Assembly (NCBI RefSeq): GCF_002887735.1
Contig: NZ_PKQP01000002.1
Span: 186,001-250,000 of the forward strand
Origin: Stenotrophomonas bentonitica
GTDB lineage: Bacteria; Pseudomonadota; Gammaproteobacteria; Xanthomonadales; Xanthomonadaceae
Length of the DNA: 64,000 nucleotides
Direction of reading: 5' to 3'
Position 1 is the first letter of the stretch. Every line of letters begins with the position of its first letter. This document shows positions 1-6,717 of the stretch, piece by piece. The translations under genes were made by a program, and so were the position numbers. The notes beneath the pieces were generated by a model. The model saw only the letters and a program-made list of their open reading frames with translations, did no database searches and was not told the DNA's origin.

Positions 1-2
1 CC

Positions 3-1001
3 CAGCAGGGTGGGCCGTACAAAGTGTTCACGCCATTCTGGCGCAATGCGTTGACGCGCCTGCAGCTGCCGGCGCCCACCCGCGTGCCTGACCGGCTGCC
101 CGCGCACACGGCGGGCGGCGAAACGCTCGATGCCTTCGGCCTGGCACCCTCGATACCGTGGGACCGGCAGTTCTGGGACCACTGGCAACCAGGCGAGGCC
201 GGTGCGCACGAAGCGCTGACGGTGTTCATCGATGGTGCCCTCAACGGCTATCGCGAGCAGCGTGATCTGCCGGACCGGGTGGGCACCTCGCTGCTGTCGC
301 CGCACCTGCATTTCGGCGAGATTGCCCCGTGGCAGATCGTCCGCCGGCTGCAGGGCGAGCGCAGTGCCAGCCGCGATGCCGACATCGACGGCTACATCCG
401 CGAGCTGGGCTGGCGCGAGTTTTCGTATCACCTGCTGCATCACTTCCCGCAGACGCCGGACCACAACCTCAACCCGCGCTTCGATCAGTTCCAATGGGCC
501 AAGCCCGATGCGGACGCGCTGCGTGCATGGCAGCAGGGCCGCACCGGCATTCCGATCGTGGATGCGGGCCTGCGTGAGCTGTGGGCCACCGGCTACATGC
601 ACAACCGCGTGCGCATGATCGTCGCCAGCTACCTGTGCAAGCACATGCGCCAGCATTGGCGTGAAGGTGCGCGCTGGTTCTGGGACACGCTGGTCGATGC
701 AGACCTGGCCAACAACACCATGGGCTGGCAGTGGGTGGCCGGCACGGGGGCCGACGCTGCGCCGTACTTCCGGATCTTCAACCCGGTGACGCAGTCGCAG
801 AAGTTCGATCCGCAGGCGCGTTACATCACGCGCTGGGTGCCGGAACTGGCCGCGCTGCCGCTGAAGGCACGCTTCGCGCCCTGGCAATCGCCGCAGCTGC
901 TGGCCGAGCACGCCCCAGCCTACCCCGCCTTGCCGCTGGTGGATCTGGGCGAAGGCCGCGACGCCGCCTTGGCCGCGTATCGGCACACAGGCTGGGCGTG
1001 A
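3..1001 (+). CDS. phrB: Deoxyribodipyrimidine photolyase, 3' part (cut by the left window edge)
   Basis: DNA photolyase uses FADH- and blue light to split cyclobutane pyrimidine dimers in damaged DNA. The frame is open from the first bases, with QQGGPYKVFTPFW preceding the only possible internal start (a GTG at 24). The gene therefore begins left of the window and the N-terminal antenna-cofactor domain is missing. What remains is the helical FAD-binding domain. It has the class I signatures: a Trp/Arg-rich stretch around REFSYHLLHHFPQ, MHNRVRMIVASYLCKH, and GTGADAAPYFRIFNP, which lines the flavin and lesion pocket. A cryptochrome-like member cannot be excluded without the N terminus, but the active-site block is photolyase-like. 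Confidence 0.93.
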   Translation, partial: QQGGPYKVFTPFWRNALTRLQLPAPTRVPDRLPAHTAGGETLDAFGLAPSIPWDRQFWDHWQPGEAGAHEALTVFIDGALNGYREQRDLPDRVGTSLLSPHLHFGEIAPWQIVRRLQGERSASRDADIDGYIRELGWREFSYHLLHHFPQTPDHNLNPRFDQFQWAKPDADALRAWQQGRTGIPIVDAGLRELWATGYMHNRVRMIVASYLCKHMRQHWREGARWFWDTLVDADLANNTMGWQWVAGTGADAAPYFRIFNPVTQSQKFDPQARYITRWVPELAALPLKARFAPWQSPQLLAEHAPAYPALPLVDLGEGRDAALAAYRHTGWA

Positions 1002-1152
1002 TGGCCATCTCGGATCATCCGGTTCTGGGGTAAGCGTTTACCTGAACAGGGAGCTGCCGAGCGTGCCATTCATCATGCCGGCATCGCGTTGGGCTGTTTA
1101 TGCTCTTCACGGCCCGCAAGCCGGCGCCGTCCGGTAACCAAGGAGAACCCTC

Positions 1153-1848
1153 ATGATTCGACCCGCAACCCGCAACGTGGCCCTGGCCCTGATGACTGCT
1201 GCCGCCCTGACGGCCTGCGCCACCGGTGGCTCTTACGTGCAGAGTGACCAGTACGGCAACCCCGTCGAACAGCAGAACCGCACCGGCCGCAACGCCCTGA
1301 TCGGCACTGCCGTCGGCGTCGCCGCCGGCCTGCTCAGCGGCAACAGCGCCACCGAGCGCCGCCAGCACGCCATGATCGGCGCCGGTATCGGTGCACTCAG
1401 CGGCGCGGCCGTCGGCCAGTACCAGGACCGCCAGGAACGCGCGCTGCGCGAACGTACCGCCAATACCGGTATCGACGTCTCCCGTGATGGTGACAACCTG
1501 ACCCTGAACCTGCCGGACGGCATCACCTTCGATTTCGGCAAGTCCACCCTGAAGCCGCAGTTCTACAGCTCGCTCAATGGCGTGGCCAGCACGCTTGCCG
1601 AGTACAACCAGACGATGATCGAAGTGGTCGGCCATACCGACAGCATCGGCAGCGACGCGGTCAACAACCGCCTGTCCAAGGAACGTGCCGATTCGGTCGC
1701 CGCCTACCTGGCCGGCCAGGGCGTGCAGCGCGCCCGCATCGAAACTCTGGGTGCCGGCAAGGCCTACCCGATTGCCGACAACAACACCGATGCCGGCCGC
1801 GCGCAGAACCGCCGTGTCGAGATCCGTGTGATTCCGTTGCAGCAATAA
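1153..1848 (+). CDS. OmpA-family lipoprotein with glycine-zipper segment
   Basis: 231 residues. The N terminus is a lipoprotein signal with lipobox LTAC (Cys22), so the mature protein is lipid-anchored, probably in the outer membrane. Residues about 48-105 are Gly/Ala-rich with GxxxG spacing (glycine zipper, YMGG-like). Residues about 115-231 are an OmpA C-terminal peptidoglycan-binding domain with GHTDSIGSD near residue 160 and the terminal NRRVEIRV signature. This layout matches YiaD-type lipoproteins that tether the outer membrane to peptidoglycan. A good ribosome site (AAGGAG) precedes the ATG. It is a single-gene unit ending in a hairpin that overlaps the stop codon and a rho-independent terminator. 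The exact role is not determinable from sequence. Confidence 0.9.
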   Translation: MIRPATRNVALALMTAAALTACATGGSYVQSDQYGNPVEQQNRTGRNALIGTAVGVAAGLLSGNSATERRQHAMIGAGIGALSGAAVGQYQDRQERALRERTANTGIDVSRDGDNLTLNLPDGITFDFGKSTLKPQFYSSLNGVASTLAEYNQTMIEVVGHTDSIGSDAVNNRLSKERADSVAAYLAGQGVQRARIETLGAGKAYPIADNNTDAGRAQNRRVEIRVIPLQQ

Positions 1849-1873
1849 CAGCGCGCCAGCGCGCTGTTATTGC
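1842..1873. repeat. Perfect 13-bp inverted repeat overlapping the OmpA-lipoprotein stop codon
   Basis: GCAATAACAGCGC (1842-1854) is mirrored by GCGCTGTTATTGC (1861-1873) with a 6-base loop. The TAA stop lies inside the left arm. A second hairpin follows at 1878-1896 (TGCGAGCC/GGCTCGCA). There is no T-tract, so it may protect the mRNA 3' end rather than terminate. Confidence 0.7.
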
Positions 1874-1902
1874 GTGGTGCGAGCCACAGGCTCGCAACAC
1901 AG

Positions 1903-1931
1903 AAATGCCGCCCTTGCAGGCGGCATTTTTT
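1903..1931 (+). terminator. Rho-independent terminator after the OmpA-family lipoprotein gene
   Basis: Arms AAATGCCGCC and GGCGGCATTT enclose a 6-base loop and are followed by a T-run. It is the third hairpin within about 90 bp after the lipoprotein gene. Confidence 0.85.
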
Positions 1932-1956
1932 GTAGGTACCGGCCGGTGGCCGGTAC
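1932..1956 (+). repeat. SMAG-type REP element (GTAG end on the left)
   Basis: GTAG is followed by arms GTACCGGCC and GGCCGGTAC around a 3-base loop. A GTAG tetranucleotide beside a short GC palindrome is the hallmark of the Stenotrophomonas REP class. Confidence 0.7.
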
Positions 1957-2092
1957 GCCCTGAACAGTTCCGTCCGCGCACGTCCGCAACACCCACGACA
2001 ACGCCGCCAAAACAGTACCGGCCGTTGCCTGGCTGATCATCGCAACCGCGCCACCCGGTGCCGGTCACCGGCCAGCTGAGTGCGGCATCGCC

Positions 2093-2353
2093 CTAAACGG
2101 GCTTGGAACGTTTTCGCGGGCTGATCGCGCCGGCCATCACTCCGTTGTACTTCAACAGTACATCCTCCCCCGCCATTCGGCAGGCCTGGGCCAGGATCGC
2201 CTTATCCGAATCGAACACGGCCTCAAGCTCGACCTTGGTCAACGTCTTGCCAGATTTCGCGCCAATGCCTCCCGACAGGTGGCGCCTGACCTTGGCGACG
2301 TCCACAGGGGATGCGGCTCGCTTGCCCGGCTTCAATTGAGTGGAGCGTTTCAT
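2093..2353 (-). CDS. Small basic protein of unknown function, partner of the GNAT-like gene
   Basis: 86 residues, Lys/Arg-rich at both ends (MKRSTQLKPGKR at the start, SPRKRSKPV at the end). I do not recognise the family. The ATG overlaps the stop of the preceding 222-residue gene by four bases (ATGA), so the two are translationally coupled and probably function together. The central segment (TKVELEAVFDSDKAILAQAC) looks helical. The pair stands alone between a REP-terminator block and the efflux regulator. A nucleic-acid-binding or antitoxin-like role is conceivable from size and charge but is only inference. Confidence 0.7.
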   Translation of the reverse strand: MKRSTQLKPGKRAASPVDVAKVRRHLSGGIGAKSGKTLTKVELEAVFDSDKAILAQACRMAGEDVLLKYNGVMAGAISPRKRSKPV

Positions 2354-3018
2354 TGTTGGCCCCCTGAGCGGGTCGGTTCTGCCGAAAGTCTACTACTGCC
2401 ATCTACGGCGACTGTCAAATCCTGGCCACCCACCGTGATGTCCTGGACAAGTCGCCAGAGCATGCCTTTGCGATGGACATGCCGGGTGAAGCCCAGCCTT
2501 TCGTAGTACGCCACCAACTCCGGTACCGGACGATTCAGTGCGATTTCGCCACACCGCAGCTGGGTGGCAAGTGCAAGCAGATAGGCGGTCGCAATACGAC
2601 CGGCTTCGCCTTGCAGATCGTGTGATGCGGGATTGGACTGAAGATAGTGGATGCTCGCCACCATCCGCCCCTTGCTGACTCGACCGACGGCCAGAGCGCA
2701 CAGCACTTCTGCATCGCGTATCGCAAGATCCACTCTGCATGCGTGATTTCTGAAGCGTCTCCAGAGTTCCTGCCAGTCCCAAGGGACATAAAGGCGCCGG
2801 CGCCTGGTCGCGCAGGGGGCCTCAGCCCAGCGTCGGGCCTGGGCGACCGCATCATTGTCGATGTCGGACAGTTGTAGATGCGGATAAAGAGCCTTCAGTT
2901 CGTTGACGACAACGCGACAGGCTTCGTTCCGGAGCCGGAGGTGTCGCGTTTCCGCGAGCTTGCGAGCAGGTATCTTGTCCAACGTCCGTTTCCATCTGAC
3001 GATGGAACGAGATTGCAA
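2350..3018 (-). CDS. GNAT-like protein of unknown substrate (start uncertain, TTG)
   Basis: 222 residues. The first 70 are highly charged and helical (RKLAETRHLRLRNEACR). The second half resembles an acetyltransferase fold: a beta-strand block LCALAVGRVSKG, a helix after GEAGRIATAYLLALATQLRCG that would fit acetyl-CoA, and the GNAT-like ending ELVAYYERLGF. The pyrophosphate-binding R/QxxGxG/A motif is weak, so assignment to the superfamily is tentative. The frame opens right after a TGA and has no early ATG. A TTG at 3018 follows an AAGGGA-like site, while an ATG four bases upstream lies in another frame, so a 5' frameshift is possible. The gene is coupled to the 86-residue gene and by eye is less GC-rich than its neighbours. 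Confidence 0.65.
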   Translation of the reverse strand: MQSRSIVRWKRTLDKIPARKLAETRHLRLRNEACRVVVNELKALYPHLQLSDIDNDAVAQARRWAEAPCATRRRRLYVPWDWQELWRRFRNHACRVDLAIRDAEVLCALAVGRVSKGRMVASIHYLQSNPASHDLQGEAGRIATAYLLALATQLRCGEIALNRPVPELVAYYERLGFTRHVHRKGMLWRLVQDITVGGQDLTVAVDGSSRLSAEPTRSGGQQ

Positions 3019-3091
3019 TCATCCCTTTTTACTCGACAAGAGCGCTAAGCGACGGCGCGGCGTCGGTAGCCGGCCCGGCGTACCGTCAGAA

Positions 3092-4114
3092 TCACCCCGC
3101 GGTCACCGTCTCCAGAATGCGCTTCCCGGTCGCCTGAAGTTCGGTTTCCACCTGGGTCTGCTGCTGCTTGGCCAGCTTCGCCGCCGGGCACTGGGCCAGC
3201 ATGTAGTTGGCGTCGAAGTTCATCTTCTCCACCAGGAAATCGACGAACGCGCGGACCTTCGGCGACACCAGCCGGCCGCCGGCGAACACCGCGTTGAAGT
3301 CCACTTCCGGCCCGGTCCAGCCGGCCAGTACGCGGCGCACCATGCCCGATTCGACGAACGGCTTGGCCATCACGTCACCGGTCAGCAGCAGGCCTTCGCC
3401 GCATACCAAGGCACCGTTCAAGGCGGACGGGTCGTTGGCCACCAGCAGCGGGTTGACCGGGAAATCCAGCAGTTCGCCGCCGTTCTCGCCCAGCTGCCAG
3501 AAGAACCGGTTGTTGTTGAGGTTGCGCGCCTTGCGCATCGCCAGGATGCGGTGGAACTGCAGCTCATCCGGATGCAGCGGCTCGCCGTAGCGTTCGATGT
3601 ATGCCGGGCTGGCAAACACCTGCGTACGCAGACTGCCAAGCTTGCGCGCCACCAGGTTGGAGTCAGGCAGAGTGCCCACGCGCAGCGCCAGATCCGCCTC
3701 ACCGGCGATCAGATCCAGCTTTTCGTTGCCCAGGTGCATGTCCAGCTGGATTTCCGGGTACTGCGCATGGAACTGACCCAGCAGCGGCGCGATCCAGGTG
3801 ATGCCGATCGAATAGGGCACAGTGAAGCGCAGCCAGCCACGCGGGCCGGACTGCAGCTGGTTGACCGCGCCTTCGGCTTCCTCCAGCTCGCGTGCGATGC
3901 GCTGGCAATGCTCGTGATAGACCGAGCCGGCTTCGGTGAGGCCGAGGCGGCGGGTGGTCCGGTGCAGCAGCCGTGCGCCCAGGCGCGTTTCCAGTTCCTG
4001 CACTTTGCGGCTGACCGTGGTCTTGGGTAGCCCCAGTGCCGTGGCGGCGGCGATGAAACTGCCTTGCTCGACCACTTTGACGAAGATCAGCGTGTCGTTG
4101 AGATCGTGGGCCAT
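3092..4114 (-). CDS. smeRv: LysR-type regulator of the adjacent RND efflux operon (SmeRv)
   Basis: 340 residues from the ATG at 4114; the longer frame to 4153 needs a TTG. The N-terminal winged helix-turn-helix (residues 5-64, with AAATALGLPKTTVSRKVQELE) is followed by a LysR effector-binding domain from about residue 90. The tail of about 40 residues after FVDFLVEKMNF is Gln/Lys-rich and longer than usual. Divergent placement beside SDR-adaptor-pump-SDR-channel genes matches SmeRv, the regulator of the S. maltophilia smeU1VWU2X operon. From memory, quinolone-selected overexpression mutants alter a glycine near position 266; this copy has glycines at 265 and 268 (AGWTG) and looks intact. It should bind the shared intergenic region. 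Confidence 0.9.
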   Translation of the reverse strand: MAHDLNDTLIFVKVVEQGSFIAAATALGLPKTTVSRKVQELETRLGARLLHRTTRRLGLTEAGSVYHEHCQRIARELEEAEGAVNQLQSGPRGWLRFTVPYSIGITWIAPLLGQFHAQYPEIQLDMHLGNEKLDLIAGEADLALRVGTLPDSNLVARKLGSLRTQVFASPAYIERYGEPLHPDELQFHRILAMRKARNLNNNRFFWQLGENGGELLDFPVNPLLVANDPSALNGALVCGEGLLLTGDVMAKPFVESGMVRRVLAGWTGPEVDFNAVFAGGRLVSPKVRAFVDFLVEKMNFDANYMLAQCPAAKLAKQQQTQVETELQATGKRILETVTAG

Positions 4115-4175
4115 GACGGGATCCAAAGTCGGGGGAGGGGAAGAGTGCCGCAAATGATTGTGCCGGGCACGGGAT

Positions 4176-4202
4176 GATTATTCCCCTAAATCCGGACTAA
4201 TC
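4176..4202. promoter_or_regulatory. Candidate LysR-regulator binding site between smeRv and smeU1
   Basis: GATTA (4176-4180) is mirrored by TAATC (4198-4202) with 17 bases between. A second overlapping symmetry is TCCCC (4182-4186) against GGGGA (4206-4210). The octamer GACTAATC occurs at 4195 and again at 4218, 23 bases apart. AT-rich dyads with spaced repeats in a divergent LysR/target gap are what these regulators recognise. Binding is inferred, not shown. Confidence 0.5.
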
Positions 4203-4257
4203 AAGGGGGAGTTTGAAGACTAATCTGGCGCCATTCCAGATATGAAGGACGTCAACC

Positions 4258-4485
4258 ATGTGGTTGCGGAACATTCTTGGCCGCCTGCGTAGCGGCCCCA
4301 GCGCCCCGCTGGACCTCGCGATGACTGTTGAAGCTCGCCCGGGATCCCTCTCCCGCAAGGCTTTCCGCGAATTCACTCCGCCTGCCAACATGCAGCGTGG
4401 CGGCAGCATCCGCCTGGGCGCCCGCGGTGGCGATCGACTGGGCCGAATTGGGATTATCCCGGCGACGGGAGTGAAAGTCCCATGA
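4258..4485 (+). CDS. Possible small leader protein upstream of smeU1
   Basis: A 75-codon frame whose TGA overlaps the smeU1 ATG by four bases (ATGA), with an AAGGAC ribosome site ahead of its ATG. The product is Arg/Gly-rich and resembles no family I know. By hand count, about 73% of third codon positions are G or C, less biased than the neighbouring genes, which weakens the case. If real, its translation would couple to smeU1. If not, the roughly 370-bp gap to smeRv is untranslated leader and control DNA. Confidence 0.35.
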   Translation: MWLRNILGRLRSGPSAPLDLAMTVEARPGSLSRKAFREFTPPANMQRGGSIRLGARGGDRLGRIGIIPATGVKVP

Positions 4486-5255
4486 ATGGGACATTGGCCC
4501 CCGAGGTGCTGGTGCTCGGTGGCACCGGCAGCGTGGGCCAGGGCATCGTGGCGGCCTTGCTGGAGGCCGGCAGCCCCGTGCTGGTGGTCGGCCGCGATCC
4601 CGGCCGGCTGGCGGCGCTGCAGGAGCAGTTCGCCGACGAGCCGGGCCTGGAAGTCCTGCTCGGTTCGCTTGGCGATGATGGCTCGGCGCGCACGGTGGCC
4701 GAGCGCATCGGCGGGCGCCCGCGCGCGCTGGCTGCGGTGGTGGATGCGATGGGCGGCCCGTACAACCGCGGGCGGGTGACCGACCGCAGCGGCGACGCGT
4801 TGCTGCAGGCGCTGCAGGCCGACGTGATGCCGCACGTGCACGCCGGCCGGCATCTGCTGCCGCTGCTGCGCGGCGGCGCGCAGGCGCGGCGCTACGTGCT
4901 GGTGGGCGGCCCGGCCGGCTTCAAGCCGTGGGCCGGGCATGGCGAGTCCTCCATCACCATGTCGGCCACGCGCATGTACGCGCAGGTGCTGCACCAGGAA
5001 GCCCAGGCCCTGGGCGTGCGTGCGCAGATGCTGGAAGTGTGCGATCCGGTGTGTACCCCGGCCAATGCGGCCAAGGCCTGCATCGAGTGGCCGAGCGCGC
5101 TGCTGGTCGGCCGCCGTGTTGTCTCGCTGCTCGACAATTGCACCGACAACCGCGCCATCGTCCGCTGCGATGCGCGCGATGCCGAACTGCCGCGCGGACT
5201 GCTGCACCTCGACCGCCCTCCACCGATGTCGCGCAACACGGCCGGCACGGCTTGA
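4482..5255 (+). CDS. smeU1: SDR-family protein SmeU1 (first gene of the SmeVWX operon)
   Basis: 257 residues with an N-terminal Rossmann motif, VLVLGGTGSVGQGI, typical of short-chain dehydrogenases and NAD(P)-binding relatives. At the expected active site the sequence is TMSATRMYAQ (residues 159-168): Met160 and Arg164 stand where the catalytic Tyr and Lys of YxxxK should be. It may therefore bind the cofactor without being a standard oxidoreductase. It opens the efflux operon, about 80 bp before smeV. The known smeU1VWU2X operon also carries two SDR genes; their role beside a drug pump is poorly understood. Confidence 0.87.
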   Translation: MNGTLAPEVLVLGGTGSVGQGIVAALLEAGSPVLVVGRDPGRLAALQEQFADEPGLEVLLGSLGDDGSARTVAERIGGRPRALAAVVDAMGGPYNRGRVTDRSGDALLQALQADVMPHVHAGRHLLPLLRGGAQARRYVLVGGPAGFKPWAGHGESSITMSATRMYAQVLHQEAQALGVRAQMLEVCDPVCTPANAAKACIEWPSALLVGRRVVSLLDNCTDNRAIVRCDARDAELPRGLLHLDRPPPMSRNTAGTA

Positions 5256-5345
5256 CCTCTACCAAGGTTCAGGTCCCAGGCTACGCCCCCACGTCGCCCC
5301 ACGCTTTCGATTCTGTATCACCACCCCTACGTACGGATGCATGTC

Positions 5346-6557
5346 ATGACTTCCAACTCCTCCCCGCAACGTTTCACCCGACGGCTGGCCATGGCCGGCG
5401 TTTCGATCCTTGCCGCCGCGGTGCTGACCGCCTGCAGTGGCAGCCATGCTGAAGAAGCAGGCATGCCGCCGCCGCCGTCGGTCAGTGCCGCGCCGGTGCT
5501 GGTCAAGCAGGTCAGCCAGTGGGACGACTTCAGTGGCCGCGTCGAAGCGGTCGAAAGCGTTGAGCTGCGTCCGCGCGTCTCCGGCTACATCGACAAGGTC
5601 AACTATGTCGAAGGCCAGGAGGTCAAGAAGGGCGATGTGCTGTTCACCATCGACGCACGCAGCTACCGCGCCGAGCTGGACCGCGCCACCGCCGAGCTCA
5701 ACCGCGCGCGCACCCAGGCCCAGGTGAGCCGCAGCGAAGCCGACCGTGCCCGTCGTCTGTCCGACCAGCAGGCCATCTCCACCGAGACCTGGGAACAGCG
5801 CCGTGCGGTGTCCGAGCAGGCCCTGGCGCAGGTGCAGGCCGCTCAGGCTGCCGTCGATGCGGCGCGCTTGAACATGGAGTTCACCCAGGTGCGCGCGCCG
5901 ATCAACGGCCGCGCCGGTCGCGCGATGGTGACCGCAGGCAACCTCGTCACCGCCGGCGACAGCGCCAGCGTGCTGACCACGCTGGTCTCGCTGGACAAGG
6001 TCCATGTGTACTTCGATGCCGATGAAGGCACCTTCCTGCGTTACGCCCAGATGGCGCGCAAGGGTGAACGCCCGAGCGAACGCGACAGCGAACTGCCGGT
6101 GAAGGTGGGCCTGTCCGGTGAGAATGGTTTCCCGCATGAAGGCAAGGTCGACTTCCTGGACAACCAGGTGACCCGCAGCACCGGCACCATCCGCGTCCGC
6201 GCGCTGCTGGACAACGCCGACCGCGCGTTCACTCCGGGCCTGTTCGCCCGCGTGCAGCTGCTGGGCAGTGGCCAGTTCCAGGCCATGCTGATCGATGACA
6301 AGGCCGTGCTGACCGACCAGGACCGCAAGTTCGTCTACGTGGTCGACAAGGACAACAAGGCACAGCGCCGCGATATCGAACTTGGCCGCAATGCCGACGG
6401 CCTGCGCATCGTCGAGCAGGGCCTGAAGGCCGGTGACCGCGTGATCGTCGATGGCGTGCAGAAAGTCTTCATGCCCGGCATGCCGGTCCAGGCCAAGGCC
6501 GTTGCGATGCAGCCGGTTGCCGCGCCGGTAGCCGCGCCGGCTGTTGCAAAAAATTGA
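5346..6557 (+). CDS. smeV: RND efflux periplasmic adaptor lipoprotein SmeV
   Basis: Membrane-fusion protein linking the inner-membrane RND pump to the outer-membrane channel. From the ATG at 5346 it is 403 residues with signal RRLAMAGVSILAAAVLTAC, so it is lipid-anchored at the lipobox cysteine. The order is typical: a beta-barrel/lipoyl half with VELRPRVSGYIDKVNY and EGQEVKKGDVLFTID, an alpha-helical hairpin (residues about 105-170), the second lipoyl half (FTQVRAPINGRAGRA), then beta-barrel and membrane-proximal domains. An in-frame ATG at 5337 is possible. It is most like MexE-type adaptors. Expression should follow SmeRv control of the operon. Confidence 0.93.
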   Translation: MTSNSSPQRFTRRLAMAGVSILAAAVLTACSGSHAEEAGMPPPPSVSAAPVLVKQVSQWDDFSGRVEAVESVELRPRVSGYIDKVNYVEGQEVKKGDVLFTIDARSYRAELDRATAELNRARTQAQVSRSEADRARRLSDQQAISTETWEQRRAVSEQALAQVQAAQAAVDAARLNMEFTQVRAPINGRAGRAMVTAGNLVTAGDSASVLTTLVSLDKVHVYFDADEGTFLRYAQMARKGERPSERDSELPVKVGLSGENGFPHEGKVDFLDNQVTRSTGTIRVRALLDNADRAFTPGLFARVQLLGSGQFQAMLIDDKAVLTDQDRKFVYVVDKDNKAQRRDIELGRNADGLRIVEQGLKAGDRVIVDGVQKVFMPGMPVQAKAVAMQPVAAPVAAPAVAKN

Positions 6558-6562
6558 AGGGC

Positions 6563-6613
6563 AGCCGACTGACCGTCGGTTCTACATAGCAGCCGACCAA
6601 CGGTCGGCTCTAC
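6563..6613 (-). repeat. Two SMAG-type REP elements in direct orientation (smeV-smeW gap)
   Basis: An imperfect copy at 6563-6585 and a perfect one at 6591-6613 (AGCCGACC, AAC loop, GGTCGGCT) both end in CTAC, that is GTAG on the minus strand. They lie within the operon between smeV and smeW, where a stable hairpin could alter relative mRNA levels of adaptor and pump. A further hairpin (CCGCTGTCGC/GCGACAGCGG) lies at about 6650-6671. Confidence 0.75.
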
Positions 6614-6717
6614 CGTGACTGCCATCGCCCCGTGCAGGGGAACCCGCCACCGCTGTCGCCTGCGACAGCGGCCGGGGTCGTGCACGCCGGCGCTGGTGAA
6701 ACCCCAGGAATCCACCC

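Noticed and set aside
24-1001. A complete photolyase starting at the GTG at 24
   Set aside because: The conserved GGPYKVFTPFW block runs through this codon and the frame is open to the window edge, so the gene begins outside.
2093-3018. Established GNAT/ribbon-helix-helix toxin-antitoxin pair
   Set aside because: The gene order is reversed, the small protein shows no ribbon-helix-helix pattern and the acetyl-CoA motif is weak, so I leave it as an unassigned module.
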